A stretch of DNA of 61,008 nt from Vicinamibacterales bacterium. GTDB lineage: Bacteria; Acidobacteriota; Vicinamibacteria; Vicinamibacterales; 2-12-FULL-66-21. Both the position numbers and the translations under genes were made by a program. The notes beneath the pieces are model-generated. The model worked only from the letters and a program-made list of their open reading frames with translations, made no database searches and was not told the origin of the DNA. The stretch spans positions 1-61,008 of the forward strand of contig DASSPH010000071.1 in the NCBI GenBank assembly GCA_035699745.1, given 5' to 3'. The number at the start of each line of letters is the position of its first letter. Positions within the stretch are counted from its first letter, which is position 1. Positions 8,926-20,190 of the stretch are shown here, piece by piece.

Positions 8926-11358
8926 TTTCGCGACCGAGACGACCGCGTCTCCCTCCTCCATCTCGATCAGCCGCACCCCCTGCGTCGCGCGGCCGATGAC
9001 CCGGATGTCCCCGGCCTTCATGCGCAGGATCATGCCCTGCTGCGAGATCAGCATCAGCTCGTCGTCGTCGTGCACGTAGGCGATGCCGACCACCTTGCCG
9101 TTGCGGTCGGAGGTCTGGATGTTGATGATGCCGACCCCGCCGCGCGACTGCAGGCGGTACTCGTCGAGGCCGGTGCGCTTGCCGTAGCCGTTCTGCGCGA
9201 CGGTGAGGACGGTGCCTCCCTCGCGGACGACCTCCATCGCCACCACTTCGTCCCCCTCGCGCAGCGTGATGCCGCGGACGCCGTAGGCGGTGCGGCCCAT
9301 CGCGCGCACGTCGGTCTCGTCGAAGCGGATCGCCATGCCGTCGCGGGTGCCGATGAAGATCTGTTCCTTGCCGTCCGAGATCTCGACGGCGATGACGGCG
9401 TCCCCTTCCTCGATCCCGATGGCGATGATGCCGCTCGGGCGCGGATTGCTGAACGCGGTCAGATCGGTCTTCTTGATCGTGCCCTTGCGGGTCCCCATGA
9501 CGACGTACTGCTGATCGTCCTGCTCGGGAAAGTCCTTGACGGCGAGCAGCGCCGCGATCTTCTCGTCCGGCGATTCGAACTGCACCAGGTTGACGATCGC
9601 CTTCCCCTTGCCGCCGGGGCCGACGTCCGGCACTTCGTGGACCTTCAGCCAGTAGGCGCGGCCGCGGTCGGTGAAGATCATGATGTAGGCGTGCGTCGAG
9701 GCGACGAACAGGTGGCTGACGTAGTCCTCTTCGCGCGTGCGCATGCCGATCCGCCCCTTGCCGCCGCGCCGTTGCGCGCGATAGGTCGAGATCGGGGTGC
9801 GCTTGATGTAGCCGGTGCTGGTGACCGTGATCGCCATGTCTTCGTCGGCGATCAGGTCTTCGATCCGCAGCTCGCCGCTCTCGTCGATGATCTCGGTGCG
9901 GCGCTCGTCGCCGAACTTGTCGCGCACCGCCTGCAGCTCGCCGACGACGAGCTGAATCAGCAGCTCCTCGCTCGAGAGGATCGCGCGCAGCCGCTCGATC
10001 GTCTTCATCAGCTCGAGCAGCTCGTCGAGGATCTTCTGGCGCTCCAGGCCGGTGAGGCGCTGCAGCTGCATGTCGAGGATCGCCTGGGCCTGCACCTGGG
10101 ACAGGCCGAACTGGCCGATCAGCCCGTCGCGCGCTTCGGCAGGGCTCTTCGATCCGCGGATCAGCCTGATCACCTCGTCGAGGTGATCGAGCGCGATCTT
10201 CAGCCCTTCGAGGATGTGGGCGCGCGCTTCCGCCTTGCGCAGCTCGAACTCGGTCCGCCGCCTGACGACTTCGCGGCGGAACTCGACGAAGTGCTCGATG
10301 ATGTCGAGCAGCGGCATCACTCGCGGGCGGCCGCCGGCGATCGCCAGCATGATGATGCCGAAGGTGGTCTGCAGCTGGGTGTGCTTGTAGAGGTTGTTGA
10401 GCACGACCTCCGGCACCTCGCCGCGCTTCAGCTCGACGACGATGCGCATGCCGTCGCGATCGGATTCGTCGCGCAGATCGGCGATGCCCTCGACGGTCTT
10501 GTCGCGGTGCAGCTCGGCGATGTTCTCGAGCAGCCGCTTCTTGTTCACCTGATACGGAATCTCGGTGACGACCAGGGACGTCTTGTCCCCCTTCTTCGAT
10601 TCCTCGGTGGTGACCCGCGCCCGGACGGTGATCGAGCCGCGTCCCTCGGTATAGGCCTGGAAGATGCCGGTGCGGCCGACGATGATGCCGCCGGTCGGGA
10701 AATCGGGGCCCGAAACGGCGCGCAGGATCGCCTTCTTGCGCGTCTCGCGCGGCTGCGCCCGCTGCTCGATGGCGGCGAGGCAGCCGTCGATCACCTCGCG
10801 CATGTTGTGCGGCGGGATGTTGGTCGCCATCCCGACGGCAATTCCCGCCGAGCCGTTCACCAGCAGGTTCGGAAACGTCGTCGGCAGGACGGTCGGTTCT
10901 TCGGTGGTCTCGTCGTAGTTGGGGACGAAGTCGACGGTCTCCTTGTCGAGATCCGCCATCATCGCCTCGGCCATCGCCTCGGGGCGCGCCTCGGTGTAGC
11001 GCATCGCCGCCGGCGGATCGCCGTCGACCGAGCCGAAGTTCCCCTGGCCGTCGACCAGGAGATAGCGCATGTTGAAGTCCTGCGCGAGGCGGACCAGCGT
11101 GTCGTAGATCGAGGCGTCGCCGTGGGGATGGTAGTTGCCCATCACCTCGCCGACGATCTTGGCGCACTTGCGGTAGGCGCGGGTGCTCGACAGCCCCATC
11201 GTCCGCATGCCGTAGAGCACGCGGCGGTGCGCCGGCTTCAGGCCGTCGCGGGCGTCGGGCAGCGCTCGTCCGATGATTACGCTCATCGCGTAATCCATGT
11301 ACGAGCGCTTCATCTCGTCTTCGATGTTGACCGGTACTTTGGTGGTGAGATCGCTCAT
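8860..11358 (-). CDS. gyrA: DNA gyrase subunit A
   Basis: The breakage-reunion subunit of gyrase, 832 residues. The catalytic tyrosine is Y121 in AAMRYTE, with upstream landmarks [14 protein letters not shown] and [10 protein letters not shown]. The C-terminal beta-pinwheel carries the GyrA-box-like [11 protein letters not shown] near residue 530. At the position of E. coli Ser83 the residue is Ala82. The final residues form the acidic repeat [12 protein letters not shown], encoded by a 12-base tandem DNA repeat that belongs to the adjacent intergenic array. Such tails vary in the family and this one is probably dispensable. It follows gyrB with 48 bases between them, so the two are likely one operon. 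Confidence 0.97.
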   Translation of the reverse strand: MSDLTTKVPVNIEDEMKRSYMDYAMSVIIGRALPDARDGLKPAHRRVLYGMRTMGLSSTRAYRKCAKIVGEVMGNYHPHGDASIYDTLVRLAQDFNMRYLLVDGQGNFGSVDGDPPAAMRYTEARPEAMAEAMMADLDKETVDFVPNYDETTEEPTVLPTTFPNLLVNGSAGIAVGMATNIPPHNMREVIDGCLAAIEQRAQPRETRKKAILRAVSGPDFPTGGIIVGRTGIFQAYTEGRGSITVRARVTTEESKKGDKTSLVVTEIPYQVNKKRLLENIAELHRDKTVEGIADLRDESDRDGMRIVVELKRGEVPEVVLNNLYKHTQLQTTFGIIMLAIAGGRPRVMPLLDIIEHFVEFRREVVRRRTEFELRKAEARAHILEGLKIALDHLDEVIRLIRGSKSPAEARDGLIGQFGLSQVQAQAILDMQLQRLTGLERQKILDELLELMKTIERLRAILSSEELLIQLVVGELQAVRDKFGDERRTEIIDESGELRIEDLIADEDMAITVTSTGYIKRTPISTYRAQRRGGKGRIGMRTREEDYVSHLFVASTHAYIMIFTDRGRAYWLKVHEVPDVGPGGKGKAIVNLVQFESPDEKIAALLAVKDFPEQDDQQYVVMGTRKGTIKKTDLTAFSNPRPSGIIAIGIEEGDAVIAVEISDGKEQIFIGTRDGMAIRFDETDVRAMGRTAYGVRGITLREGDEVVAMEVVREGGTVLTVAQNGYGKRTGLDEYRLQSRGGVGIINIQTSDRNGKVVGIAYVHDDDELMLISQQGMILRMKAGDIRVIGRATQGVRLIEMEEGDAVVSVAKLAEREEPEEGTEEGTEEGTVS

Positions 11359-11406
11359 GCAGTGAACCAGTTGGCGCGCCGGCTCGGCGGCGCGGGCTGA
11401 AGCCGG

Positions 11407-14037
<2,631 letters not shown>

Positions 14038-14040
14038 TCA

Positions 14041-14094
14041 GAATCTGGAAGTTTGGGAATTTGGAAATTTGGAAATCGCCAAATTCTCAAATCC
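14041..14094. repeat. AT-rich tandem array between dnaN and gyrB
   Basis: Same unit family as 138-208 (TTTGGAAA, TTTGGGAA). A left arm near 14049-14064 pairs with 14079-14094 with a few mismatches, some of which become G-U pairs in plus-strand RNA. The right arm runs into the end of dnaN, whose TGA (14087-14089) is formed within the array. Because both flanking genes run leftward, the element lies inside the dnaN-gyrB transcript. Confidence 0.75.
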
Positions 14095-15220
14095 TCATCG
14101 GCATGATGACGTAGGTGTATTCGTAGCCTTCGCCGCCCACGGGCTTGAGCACGGCCTGGCTCATCTCGTCCTTGAAGTCGAGCGACACGGTGTCGGTCTC
14201 GACCACGCCGAGGAAGTCCAGCACGTACTGCGCGTTGAAACAGATGGTGACCGGCGCCGCCGCGTAGTCGACCATCAGGACTTCCTTCGCCTCGCCGAAC
14301 TCCGGACTGCTCGAGGCGATCTCGACCTTGCCCTTGTCGATCTGGAACTTCACCGCGCGCGACCGCTCGTTCGAGAGCAGCGCGACGCGCTTCACCGCGC
14401 TGGTGAGCCGGTCGCGATCGAACTCGACGTGCTTGTCGTTGTTCTTCGGAATCACCCGCTCGAAGGCGGGGAACTGTCCGTCGATCATCCGCGAGATCAG
14501 CAGCCGGTCGCCGACGCCGAAGAACAGATGATTCTCGCCGCGCTCGTACTGGATGTCCCCCTCGCCCCCTTCGGCGAGCAGGCGCCCGAGCTCCAGCAGC
14601 GTCTTGCGCGGAAGGATGACGCGGTTCTCGTCGGTGTCACCCGCCTTCGCTGCCTTGCCGGCCTTCGACTTGTCGCGCGGCACCGTGATGTGGGCGAGGC
14701 GATGGCCGTCGGTCGACACCAGGCCGAGCGAATCGCCGCGCAGCAGGAACAGCGCGCCGTTGAGGAAGTAGCGCGTGTCTTCGCCGGTGATCGCAAACTG
14801 CGTCTTGGCGATCATCTGGCGCACCGCGTCGCGCGGCAGCTGCGCGCTGACCGCGCCGCTGGCGTCGGGCAGGGTCGGGAAGTCCTCGCGCGGCAGCGTC
14901 TGCATCCGCGAGTCGAAGCGGTCCGCCGCGACCTTGACGCCCCCTTTGTCCTCCTCGATCCGCACGTCCGTCTCGGGCAGCGCCTTGACGATCTCGTACA
15001 GCTTCTTCGCCGGCAGCGTCAGCGATCCGGTCTTCGACACCGTCGCCGGACACTTGCTGCGCAGACCAACCTCGAGATCCGTCGCGAGCATCCTCACTTC
15101 CGCGCCGGTGGCGTCGAGCAGCACGTTGGCAAGAATCGGAATCGTGTTCTTGCGCTCGACGATGCCCTGGAAGAGTTGCAGTTCGCGAAGCAGATCGGTC
15201 TTGCGGACGACCAATTCCAT
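14087..15220 (-). CDS. dnaN: DNA polymerase III sliding clamp, beta subunit
   Basis: The ring-shaped processivity clamp, 377 residues with three repeated clamp folds as usual. It starts MELVVRKTDLLRELQLFQG. It keeps LSTDGHRL-like VSTDGHRLAHI in the middle domain and ends with the diagnostic YVIMPMRI. The order dnaA-dnaN-gyrB-gyrA supports it. Its last codon and stop overlap the AT-rich repeat. The ATG at 15220 matches the family N-terminus. Confidence 0.96.
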   Translation of the reverse strand: MELVVRKTDLLRELQLFQGIVERKNTIPILANVLLDATGAEVRMLATDLEVGLRSKCPATVSKTGSLTLPAKKLYEIVKALPETDVRIEEDKGGVKVAADRFDSRMQTLPREDFPTLPDASGAVSAQLPRDAVRQMIAKTQFAITGEDTRYFLNGALFLLRGDSLGLVSTDGHRLAHITVPRDKSKAGKAAKAGDTDENRVILPRKTLLELGRLLAEGGEGDIQYERGENHLFFGVGDRLLISRMIDGQFPAFERVIPKNNDKHVEFDRDRLTSAVKRVALLSNERSRAVKFQIDKGKVEIASSSPEFGEAKEVLMVDYAAAPVTICFNAQYVLDFLGVVETDTVSLDFKDEMSQAVLKPVGGEGYEYTYVIMPMRI

Positions 15221-15254
15221 TGTGGTTGATCTCTAAGTTATGAGGAGAGAAACA

Positions 15255-15453
15255 GGAACAAAGAATTATAACAAAAAAGAGGTGCTGTGGAAAAGCCTTT
15301 TACGGACAATTACCCTTTCAGAATCTGTCATTTAGGCTGTGGACGCGATTCCGGTACCGCGGCGGGTTTTCCAGCCTCCGCCTGTGGACGTTTTGGTCCT
15401 TCCGAAAACCCGCAATCCACCCACAGTCGAGCCGGGCCGCATGCTGTGGAAAT
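15255..15453. other. dnaA-dnaN intergenic part of oriC: AT-rich tract plus DnaA-box-like sites
   Basis: The 265-base space between dnaN and dnaA holds an AT-rich tract at about 15255-15281, a candidate unwinding element. Four same-orientation sites follow: TGTGGAAAA (15286-15294), TGTGGACGC (15338-15346), TGTGGACGT (15383-15391) and TGTGGAAAT (15445-15453). The first and last are good matches to the inverse of TTWTNCACA; the middle two are weaker. Many bacteria have this arrangement next to dnaA. Confidence 0.65.
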
Positions 15454-15485
15454 CCCGCCGCCCGCCCCGCCGGACGCGGCAAACC

Positions 15486-16820
15486 CTAGCGGAACGACTC
15501 GAGCAGGTTGTTGATAAGCGTGTTGAAATCTCCGTCCTTCTGCCGGAGATCCTCCACCTTGCGGATCGAGTGGATCACGGTCGAGTGGTGCTTGCCGCCG
15601 AAGCTCTTGCCGATTTCCGGCAGCGACGCGTTCGTGAGCGTCTTGCACAGATACATCGCGATCTGCCGCGGCATCGCCACGGATTTCGAGTTGTTCTTCG
15701 ACTTCAGTTCCGCGACTTTCAGCGAGTAGTGATCCGCCACCGCCTTCTGCACCCCTTCGATCGTCACCGCGCGGTCGTCGTTCTGCAGCACGTTGCGCAG
15801 CACGTCCTGCGCGAGCGCCAGGGTGATCTCGCGGCCGGTCAGCGACGCGTACGCGATCAGCCGGATCAGCGATCCTTCGAGCTCCCGGATGTTCGACTTG
15901 ATCTTGCCGGCAATGTAGATCGCCACGTTGTCGGGCAGGTGCAGCCCTTCGGTCTCGGCCTTGCGCTTGAGGATCGCGGTCTTCGTCTCGAGATCCGGCG
16001 GCTGGATGTCGGCAATCAGGCCCCACTCGAATCGCGAGCGCAGCCGCTCCTCGAGCTGGGGAATCTCGTGCGGCGGGCAGTCGGAGCTGATGACGATCTG
16101 CTTCTGCGAGTCGTACAGCGCGTTGAACGTGTGGAAGAACTCCGTCTGCGTGCCTTCCTTCCCGGCGAGGAACTGCACGTCGTCCACGAGCAGCACGTCG
16201 ACGCTGCGATAGCGTTCGCGGAAATCGAGAATGCGGTCGTAGCGCACCGCGTTGATCATCTCGTTCATGAAGCGCTCGGACGAGATGTAAGTGAGCTTCA
16301 GGTTCTTCAGGTGCGTGACGACGTAGTGGCCGATGGCGTGCATCAAGTGCGTCTTGCCGAGACCGACGCCGCCGTAGATGAACAGCGGGTTGTACGAGCG
16401 CGACGGCGCTTCCGCCACCGCGCGGCAGGCGGCGTGCGCGAACTGGTTCGACGGACCGACGATGAACGTGTCGAACGAGTAGCGGGCACTGAGGGTGCCG
16501 AGCTCTCCCTCGCCGGTCTCGAGATCGTCGGGCTCTGGTTCCGGAGACGGAATCTCGGGCGCCACCGGCGCCGGAACGTCTTCGGTCACGAACGCGACCG
16601 GTTGGCCGGGCCGCTGCACTTCGGCGAGCGCTTCGTCGATGACGGCGGCGTAGTGCTTCGTCAGCCAGTCGCGAAACAGCGCGTTGGGGACGCGGACGCG
16701 GATCGCGCCATCACGCTCGGCGAGGAAGGCCGTGGGCTTGAACCAGGTGTAGAAGCTGTGCCGGTTGACCTTGGTCTCGATCCGGGTGAGAACTTGATCC
16801 CAAATATTGCTGCCGGACAT
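15486..16820 (-). CDS. dnaA: Chromosomal replication initiator protein DnaA
   Basis: A 444-residue AAA+ initiator. Domain I begins [21 protein letters not shown]-like, and domain II is a short acidic linker (about 85-105). Domain III has Walker [12 protein letters not shown] (150-160) and Walker [15 protein letters not shown]. Domain IV carries the box-binding signature [14 protein letters not shown]. It binds the DnaA boxes flanking its own gene and opens the origin. It is divergent from rpmH, the usual polarity switch at oriC. Confidence 0.98.
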   Translation of the reverse strand: MSGSNIWDQVLTRIETKVNRHSFYTWFKPTAFLAERDGAIRVRVPNALFRDWLTKHYAAVIDEALAEVQRPGQPVAFVTEDVPAPVAPEIPSPEPEPDDLETGEGELGTLSARYSFDTFIVGPSNQFAHAACRAVAEAPSRSYNPLFIYGGVGLGKTHLMHAIGHYVVTHLKNLKLTYISSERFMNEMINAVRYDRILDFRERYRSVDVLLVDDVQFLAGKEGTQTEFFHTFNALYDSQKQIVISSDCPPHEIPQLEERLRSRFEWGLIADIQPPDLETKTAILKRKAETEGLHLPDNVAIYIAGKIKSNIRELEGSLIRLIAYASLTGREITLALAQDVLRNVLQNDDRAVTIEGVQKAVADHYSLKVAELKSKNNSKSVAMPRQIAMYLCKTLTNASLPEIGKSFGGKHHSTVIHSIRKVEDLRQKDGDFNTLINNLLESFR

Positions 16821-16934
16821 TTAAGTAATCGGGACCTTTCGCCCCGGGGTAACCTGTTCCTTCGAGGGAGCGGAACCGACGAGCTCACGTTTTGCGCGCC
16901 ATTTACGGGCTATTTCGGACTTTCGCCCCCGTGC

Positions 16935-16966
16935 TTTTCCACAATTTTTTCCACAGCTGTGGAAAA
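16935..16966. other. DnaA-box cluster upstream of dnaA (second half of oriC)
   Basis: Three 9-base DnaA boxes lie in 32 bases: TTTTCCACA at 16935-16943, TTTTCCACA at 16947-16955, and the inverse TGTGGAAAA at 16958-16966. They sit in the 313-base rpmH-dnaA intergenic region where gene orientation switches. They could serve initiation, dnaA autoregulation, or both. The rest of that region (16821-17133) shows only the rpmH promoter. Confidence 0.75.
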
Positions 16967-17057
16967 CTTCGGTTGGAGCCCCTATGGATACAGCCTGGGC
17001 GCAGCGTTGTCGAGGCCGCGGGGGACGCACGATAGCATAGCGATTTTCCTCCCGCAA

Positions 17058-17087
17058 TTGACAGTCGCGGAGGGGCTTCGCTACTAT
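17058..17087 (+). promoter_or_regulatory. Sigma-70-type promoter for rpmH-rnpA-yidD-yidC
   Basis: A perfect TTGACA (17058-17063) is separated by 18 bases from TACTAT (17082-17087). Transcription would begin about 40 bases before the rpmH ATG. Confidence 0.6.
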
Positions 17088-17133
17088 CTAAGTTTCTCCA
17101 GTCCGGCGAGATCCGCTCCAGAGGTTTTCAGCA

Positions 17134-17289
17134 ATGGCGAAGGGCAAACGCACATTCCAGCCGAATCGTCGGCACCGCAAGAAAACGCACGGGTTCCTGG
17201 TCCGCATGGCGACCAAGAACGGCCGCCAGGTGCTGAAGCGCCGGCGCGCCAAGGGCCGCAAGCGGCTCAGCGTCACGCACTCGCGCTAG
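17134..17289 (+). CDS. rpmH: 50S ribosomal protein L34
   Basis: A 51-residue, strongly basic protein. It starts [20 protein letters not shown] and continues with [27 protein letters not shown], all L34 hallmarks (the usual form is KRTxQPxxRxRxxxHGFxxRM). It binds 23S rRNA in the large subunit. It is the first gene of the plus-strand arm, 168 bases after the DnaA boxes. Its TAG shares one base with the GTG of rnpA. Confidence 0.97.
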   Translation: MAKGKRTFQPNRRHRKKTHGFLVRMATKNGRQVLKRRRAKGRKRLSVTHSR

Positions 17290-17639
17290 TGCCATCCCAC
17301 CCCCTGCCGCCGGCACGGCGGATCCGCCGCCGCGGCGAGTTCCAGCACGTGTTCGACGTCGGCCGCAGGGCCCACGGACGGTACCTCACGATTGTCGCCG
17401 CTCCCGCGTCGTCAGGCACGTCCCGACTGGGAATCGTCGCCAGCCGAAAGCTCGGCGGCGCAGTGGTGCGGAACAGGGCGAAACGATTGATTCGCGAGGC
17501 CTTCAGGACGGAGCCAGCCCCCGCGGCGGCCACCGACCTGGTCGTCATCGCCAAGGCAGCCGCAACGCTGGCGAAGGCCTCCGGGCTGGCGGCGGACTAT
17601 CAGATGACTCTCAAGCGGCTGGGACTGTCAAATCGATGA
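17289..17639 (+). CDS. rnpA: Ribonuclease P protein component
   Basis: Protein cofactor of RNase P, which matures tRNA 5' ends; 116 residues. The family signature is seen as [13 protein letters not shown], preceded by [17 protein letters not shown] at 17289 is chosen because it overlaps the rpmH stop (TAGTG) and directly precedes the conserved [13 protein letters not shown]. The long in-frame extension upstream runs through dnaA antisense and is not coding. It ends overlapping the yidD start (ATGA). Confidence 0.93.
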   Translation: MPSHPLPPARRIRRRGEFQHVFDVGRRAHGRYLTIVAAPASSGTSRLGIVASRKLGGAVVRNRAKRLIREAFRTEPAPAAATDLVVIAKAAATLAKASGLAADYQMTLKRLGLSNR

Positions 17640-17875
17640 CAGCGAAGCTCCTCATCGCGCTCGTGCGCGGCTATCAACTGACACTGTCCCCCTACCTCGG
17701 CGGGTCGTGCCGGTTCCTGCCGAGCTGTTCGAGCTACGCCATCGAGGCCCTCCGCACGCACGGCGCGTGGCGCGGGTCCATGCTGGCGCTTCGCCGGCTC
17801 GGCCGCTGCCATCCACTCGCGCGCGCCGGGTACGATCCTGTCCCCGCGCCCTCCGACTCTCGTAGTTCCTTGTAG
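17636..17875 (+). CDS. yidD: Membrane protein insertion efficiency factor YidD
   Basis: A small 79-residue protein with the conserved [20 protein letters not shown] core, including the paired Cys, and [20 protein letters not shown]. An amphipathic N-terminal helix associates with the inner membrane and helps YidC-dependent insertion. The start overlaps the rnpA stop by 4 bases. The last residues after GYDPVP are non-conserved. Confidence 0.93.
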   Translation: MTAKLLIALVRGYQLTLSPYLGGSCRFLPSCSSYAIEALRTHGAWRGSMLALRRLGRCHPLARAGYDPVPAPSDSRSSL

Positions 17876-17881
17876 TTCTTG

Positions 17882-19597
17882 ATGGAAAGACGCGTTCTGC
17901 TCGCTGTCGTCCTGTCGTTCGTGGTCTTGTACGCGTACCAGGCGATGTTCCCCGTTCCGCAGAAGCCCGCGGAACAGAAGCCGGCGCAGCCCAGCAAGGT
18001 TGCCACCGCGCCCAACGCCGCGGCCCCCGAGCCGGCGAATCCCACGCCATCGATTCAGCCTCCCGCCGAGGCACTCCCCGGCGCCGCGACTGCGGCCCGC
18101 GAGATCGTCGTCGAGAACGGCGACCTCCGCGCCGTGTTCACGACCCGAGGCGCGGCGATCAAGAGCTGGCAGTTGAAGAAGTATCGCGACAGCACGGGAC
18201 AGCCTTACGAGATGGTCGCCGGGCACGCGCCGCCAGACTCGCCGCTGCCGTTGACGCTCGCGGTGGACGATGCCGCACTGGCGAAGACGCTGGCGTCGGC
18301 GGTCTTTGCCGTCGCGTCGGAGTCGGGCGACGGCACCCGCGGCTGGCAGGCGCGGTTCGATTACAGCGCCGGCGGCGTCACCGTTCAGAAGACGTTCTCG
18401 ATCGCGCCCGACAAGCCGTATCTCGTGAACGTCGCGGCGGCGGTGACGCGCGACGGCCAACAGGTGCCGGCGACGGTTCGCTGGGGTCCGGCGCTCGGCC
18501 GCGGCGTGACGCCGTCGGCGTCGTTTGCGACCTACAGCCCGCCCATCCAGCCGATCTTCTACCGCGACGGCGAGGTCACGCGCGTCAAGCCCGATCAGAT
18601 CGCCGCCCAGCCGGTCGCGGAGGGGACGTTCGGATTCATCGGCGTGGACGATCACTACTTCCTGACCGCGCTCGTCAAGCCGGCTCAGCCCGTTCGCGTC
18701 GACTATCAGCCGGTGCACGTGCCGGTTCCCGATGCGCCCGACGGGGCGAAGTACGTCGCGTGGTCGGCGCGTTTCCCCGGCGCGGCGCAGGGCGCGGCGT
18801 TCTTCGCCGGGCCGAAGGATTTCGACGTGCTCGCCGGCGTGGATCGCGAGCTGGTCCGCGCCATCGATTTCGGCATGTTCGCGTGGCTCGTCGTGCCGCT
18901 GCTGCGCGCGCTGAAGTGGATCAACGGCTACGTCGGCAACTATGGCTGGTCGCTGATCCTGCTGACGATTCTGATCAACCTCGCGATGTTCCCGCTCCGC
19001 CACAAGAGCGTGGTGTCGATGCGGAAGATGCAGGAGGTCCAGCCCGAGGTGAAGGCGATCCAGGATCGCTACGCGAAGCTGAAGATGAGCGATCCGGCGC
19101 GGGGCAAGATGAACCAGGAGCTGATGGCGCTCTACAAGGAGCGCGGCGTCAATCCCGCCAGCGGCTGCGTGCCGATGCTGCTGACCCTCCCGGTGCTGTT
19201 CGCCTTCTACTCGATGCTCTCGGTGGCGATCGAGCTGCGCGGCGCGCCGTTCGTCGGACAGATCCACGACCTGTCGGCGCACGACCCCTGGTTCATCTGG
19301 CCGATCCTGATGGGCATCACCATGTTCATCCAGCAGAAGATGACCCCCTCGACCGCCGACCCCGTGCAGCAGCGGATCATGCTCATCATGCCGGTGATGA
19401 TGAGCGGCATGTTCCTGTGGGCGGCGAGCGGCCTGGTGATCTACTGGACAGTCAGTAACACCTGGGGCATCCTGCAGCAGATGGTGACCAACCGCCTCAT
19501 CGGCCCGACCGCGGTGCGCACCGTGCGTCCTCCGGCCGAGCGACGCGTGAAGAATGCCGGCGGCGGGCGCACGGATCAGGCGAAGGAGCGCTCATGA
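17882..19597 (+). CDS. yidC: Membrane protein insertase YidC, long (diderm) form
   Basis: About 571 residues. An N-terminal anchor (VLLAVVLSFVVLYAYQAMF) is followed by a Pro/Ala-rich linker, a large periplasmic beta-super-sandwich domain (about 70-320) and the conserved five-helix insertase core. That core contains GNYGWSLILLTILINLAMFPL, NPASGCVPMLLTLPVLFAFY and the final TWGILQQMV. The long periplasmic domain is the Gram-negative type. ATG at 17882 is preferred over the TTG three bases earlier. The TGA overlaps the jag ATG. Confidence 0.96.
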   Translation: MERRVLLAVVLSFVVLYAYQAMFPVPQKPAEQKPAQPSKVATAPNAAAPEPANPTPSIQPPAEALPGAATAAREIVVENGDLRAVFTTRGAAIKSWQLKKYRDSTGQPYEMVAGHAPPDSPLPLTLAVDDAALAKTLASAVFAVASESGDGTRGWQARFDYSAGGVTVQKTFSIAPDKPYLVNVAAAVTRDGQQVPATVRWGPALGRGVTPSASFATYSPPIQPIFYRDGEVTRVKPDQIAAQPVAEGTFGFIGVDDHYFLTALVKPAQPVRVDYQPVHVPVPDAPDGAKYVAWSARFPGAAQGAAFFAGPKDFDVLAGVDRELVRAIDFGMFAWLVVPLLRALKWINGYVGNYGWSLILLTILINLAMFPLRHKSVVSMRKMQEVQPEVKAIQDRYAKLKMSDPARGKMNQELMALYKERGVNPASGCVPMLLTLPVLFAFYSMLSVAIELRGAPFVGQIHDLSAHDPWFIWPILMGITMFIQQKMTPSTADPVQQRIMLIMPVMMSGMFLWAASGLVIYWTVSNTWGILQQMVTNRLIGPTAVRTVRPPAERRVKNAGGGRTDQAKERS

Positions 19598-20037
19598 GCG
19601 TGCAGGACAGAGCCGCCACCCTCGTGAAGCACGTCATCTCGGCGATGGGGCTGACGCTCGACGTCGAGGTCACCGACGCGCCGGACGCGATCCGCATCGA
19701 CATTTCCGGCGACGGCGGCGAAGTGCTGCTGAAGCGAAAGGGAGAGATCCTCGACGCGCTGCAGCAGATCGTCAACACCGGCTTCCGCCGCGAGCTGAAC
19801 GACGATCGCAGCTTCGTCGTCGACTGCCTCGGCTACCGGCGGGGCAAGGACGAGGAGCTGCGCCAGATGGCGCGGTTCACGATGGAGAAGGCGAAGCTCT
19901 CCGGACCGCAGGAGATGGGGCCGCTCAACCCCTACGCCCGCCGCGTCGTGCACCTCACGGTGGCCGAAGATCCGTCGATGTCGTCGGAGAGCATCGGCGA
20001 CGCGTTCCTGAAGACCGTCATCATTTCGAAGAAATAG
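19594..20037 (+). CDS. jag: Jag/KhpB-type KH-R3H RNA-binding protein, short form
   Basis: A 147-residue RNA-binding protein, partner of YidC in gene order. The KH domain region has KRKGEILDALQQIV where family members have GxxGxTLDALQ, so the first glycine of the GxxG loop is replaced. The R3H domain is intact at NPYARRVVHLTV (R-x3-H). The N-terminal Jag_N domain of many homologues is absent. The ATG overlaps the yidC stop by 4 bases. It likely binds RNA in the cytoplasm near the membrane; its target is unknown. Confidence 0.88.
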   Translation: MSVQDRAATLVKHVISAMGLTLDVEVTDAPDAIRIDISGDGGEVLLKRKGEILDALQQIVNTGFRRELNDDRSFVVDCLGYRRGKDEELRQMARFTMEKAKLSGPQEMGPLNPYARRVVHLTVAEDPSMSSESIGDAFLKTVIISKK

Positions 20038-20040
20038 ACA

Positions 20041-20190
20041 GGGCGATCGGGTGATCGAGTGATCGGGCGATCGGGTGATCGGGCGATCGAGGCATCGGGG
20101 CACGAGCGATCCCTTGATGACCCGATGACCCGATCACCCGATCACCCGATCACCCGATGATCCGATGATCCAATCGCCCGATCACCCGAT
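20041..20190. repeat. GATCGGGTGATCGGGC / CCCGATCACCCGATCA hairpin array between jag and mnmE
   Basis: The left array (20041-20100) is a chain of 8-base GATCGGGT/GATCGGGC units. The right array (20107-20190) is the complementary chain of ACCCGATC/ACCCGATG units. They can form one very long stem. About a dozen GATC sites occur in 150 bases. It begins four bases after the jag TAG, and its last unit supplies the mnmE ATG. Confidence 0.9.

Noticed and set aside
15339-17288. Long in-frame extension of rnpA upstream of 17289
   Set aside because: It runs antisense through dnaA; the GTG overlapping the rpmH stop fits the family N-terminus and length.
20041-20190. CRISPR-like array
   Set aside because: Units are 8 bases with no unique spacers, and the two halves are complementary; no cas genes nearby.
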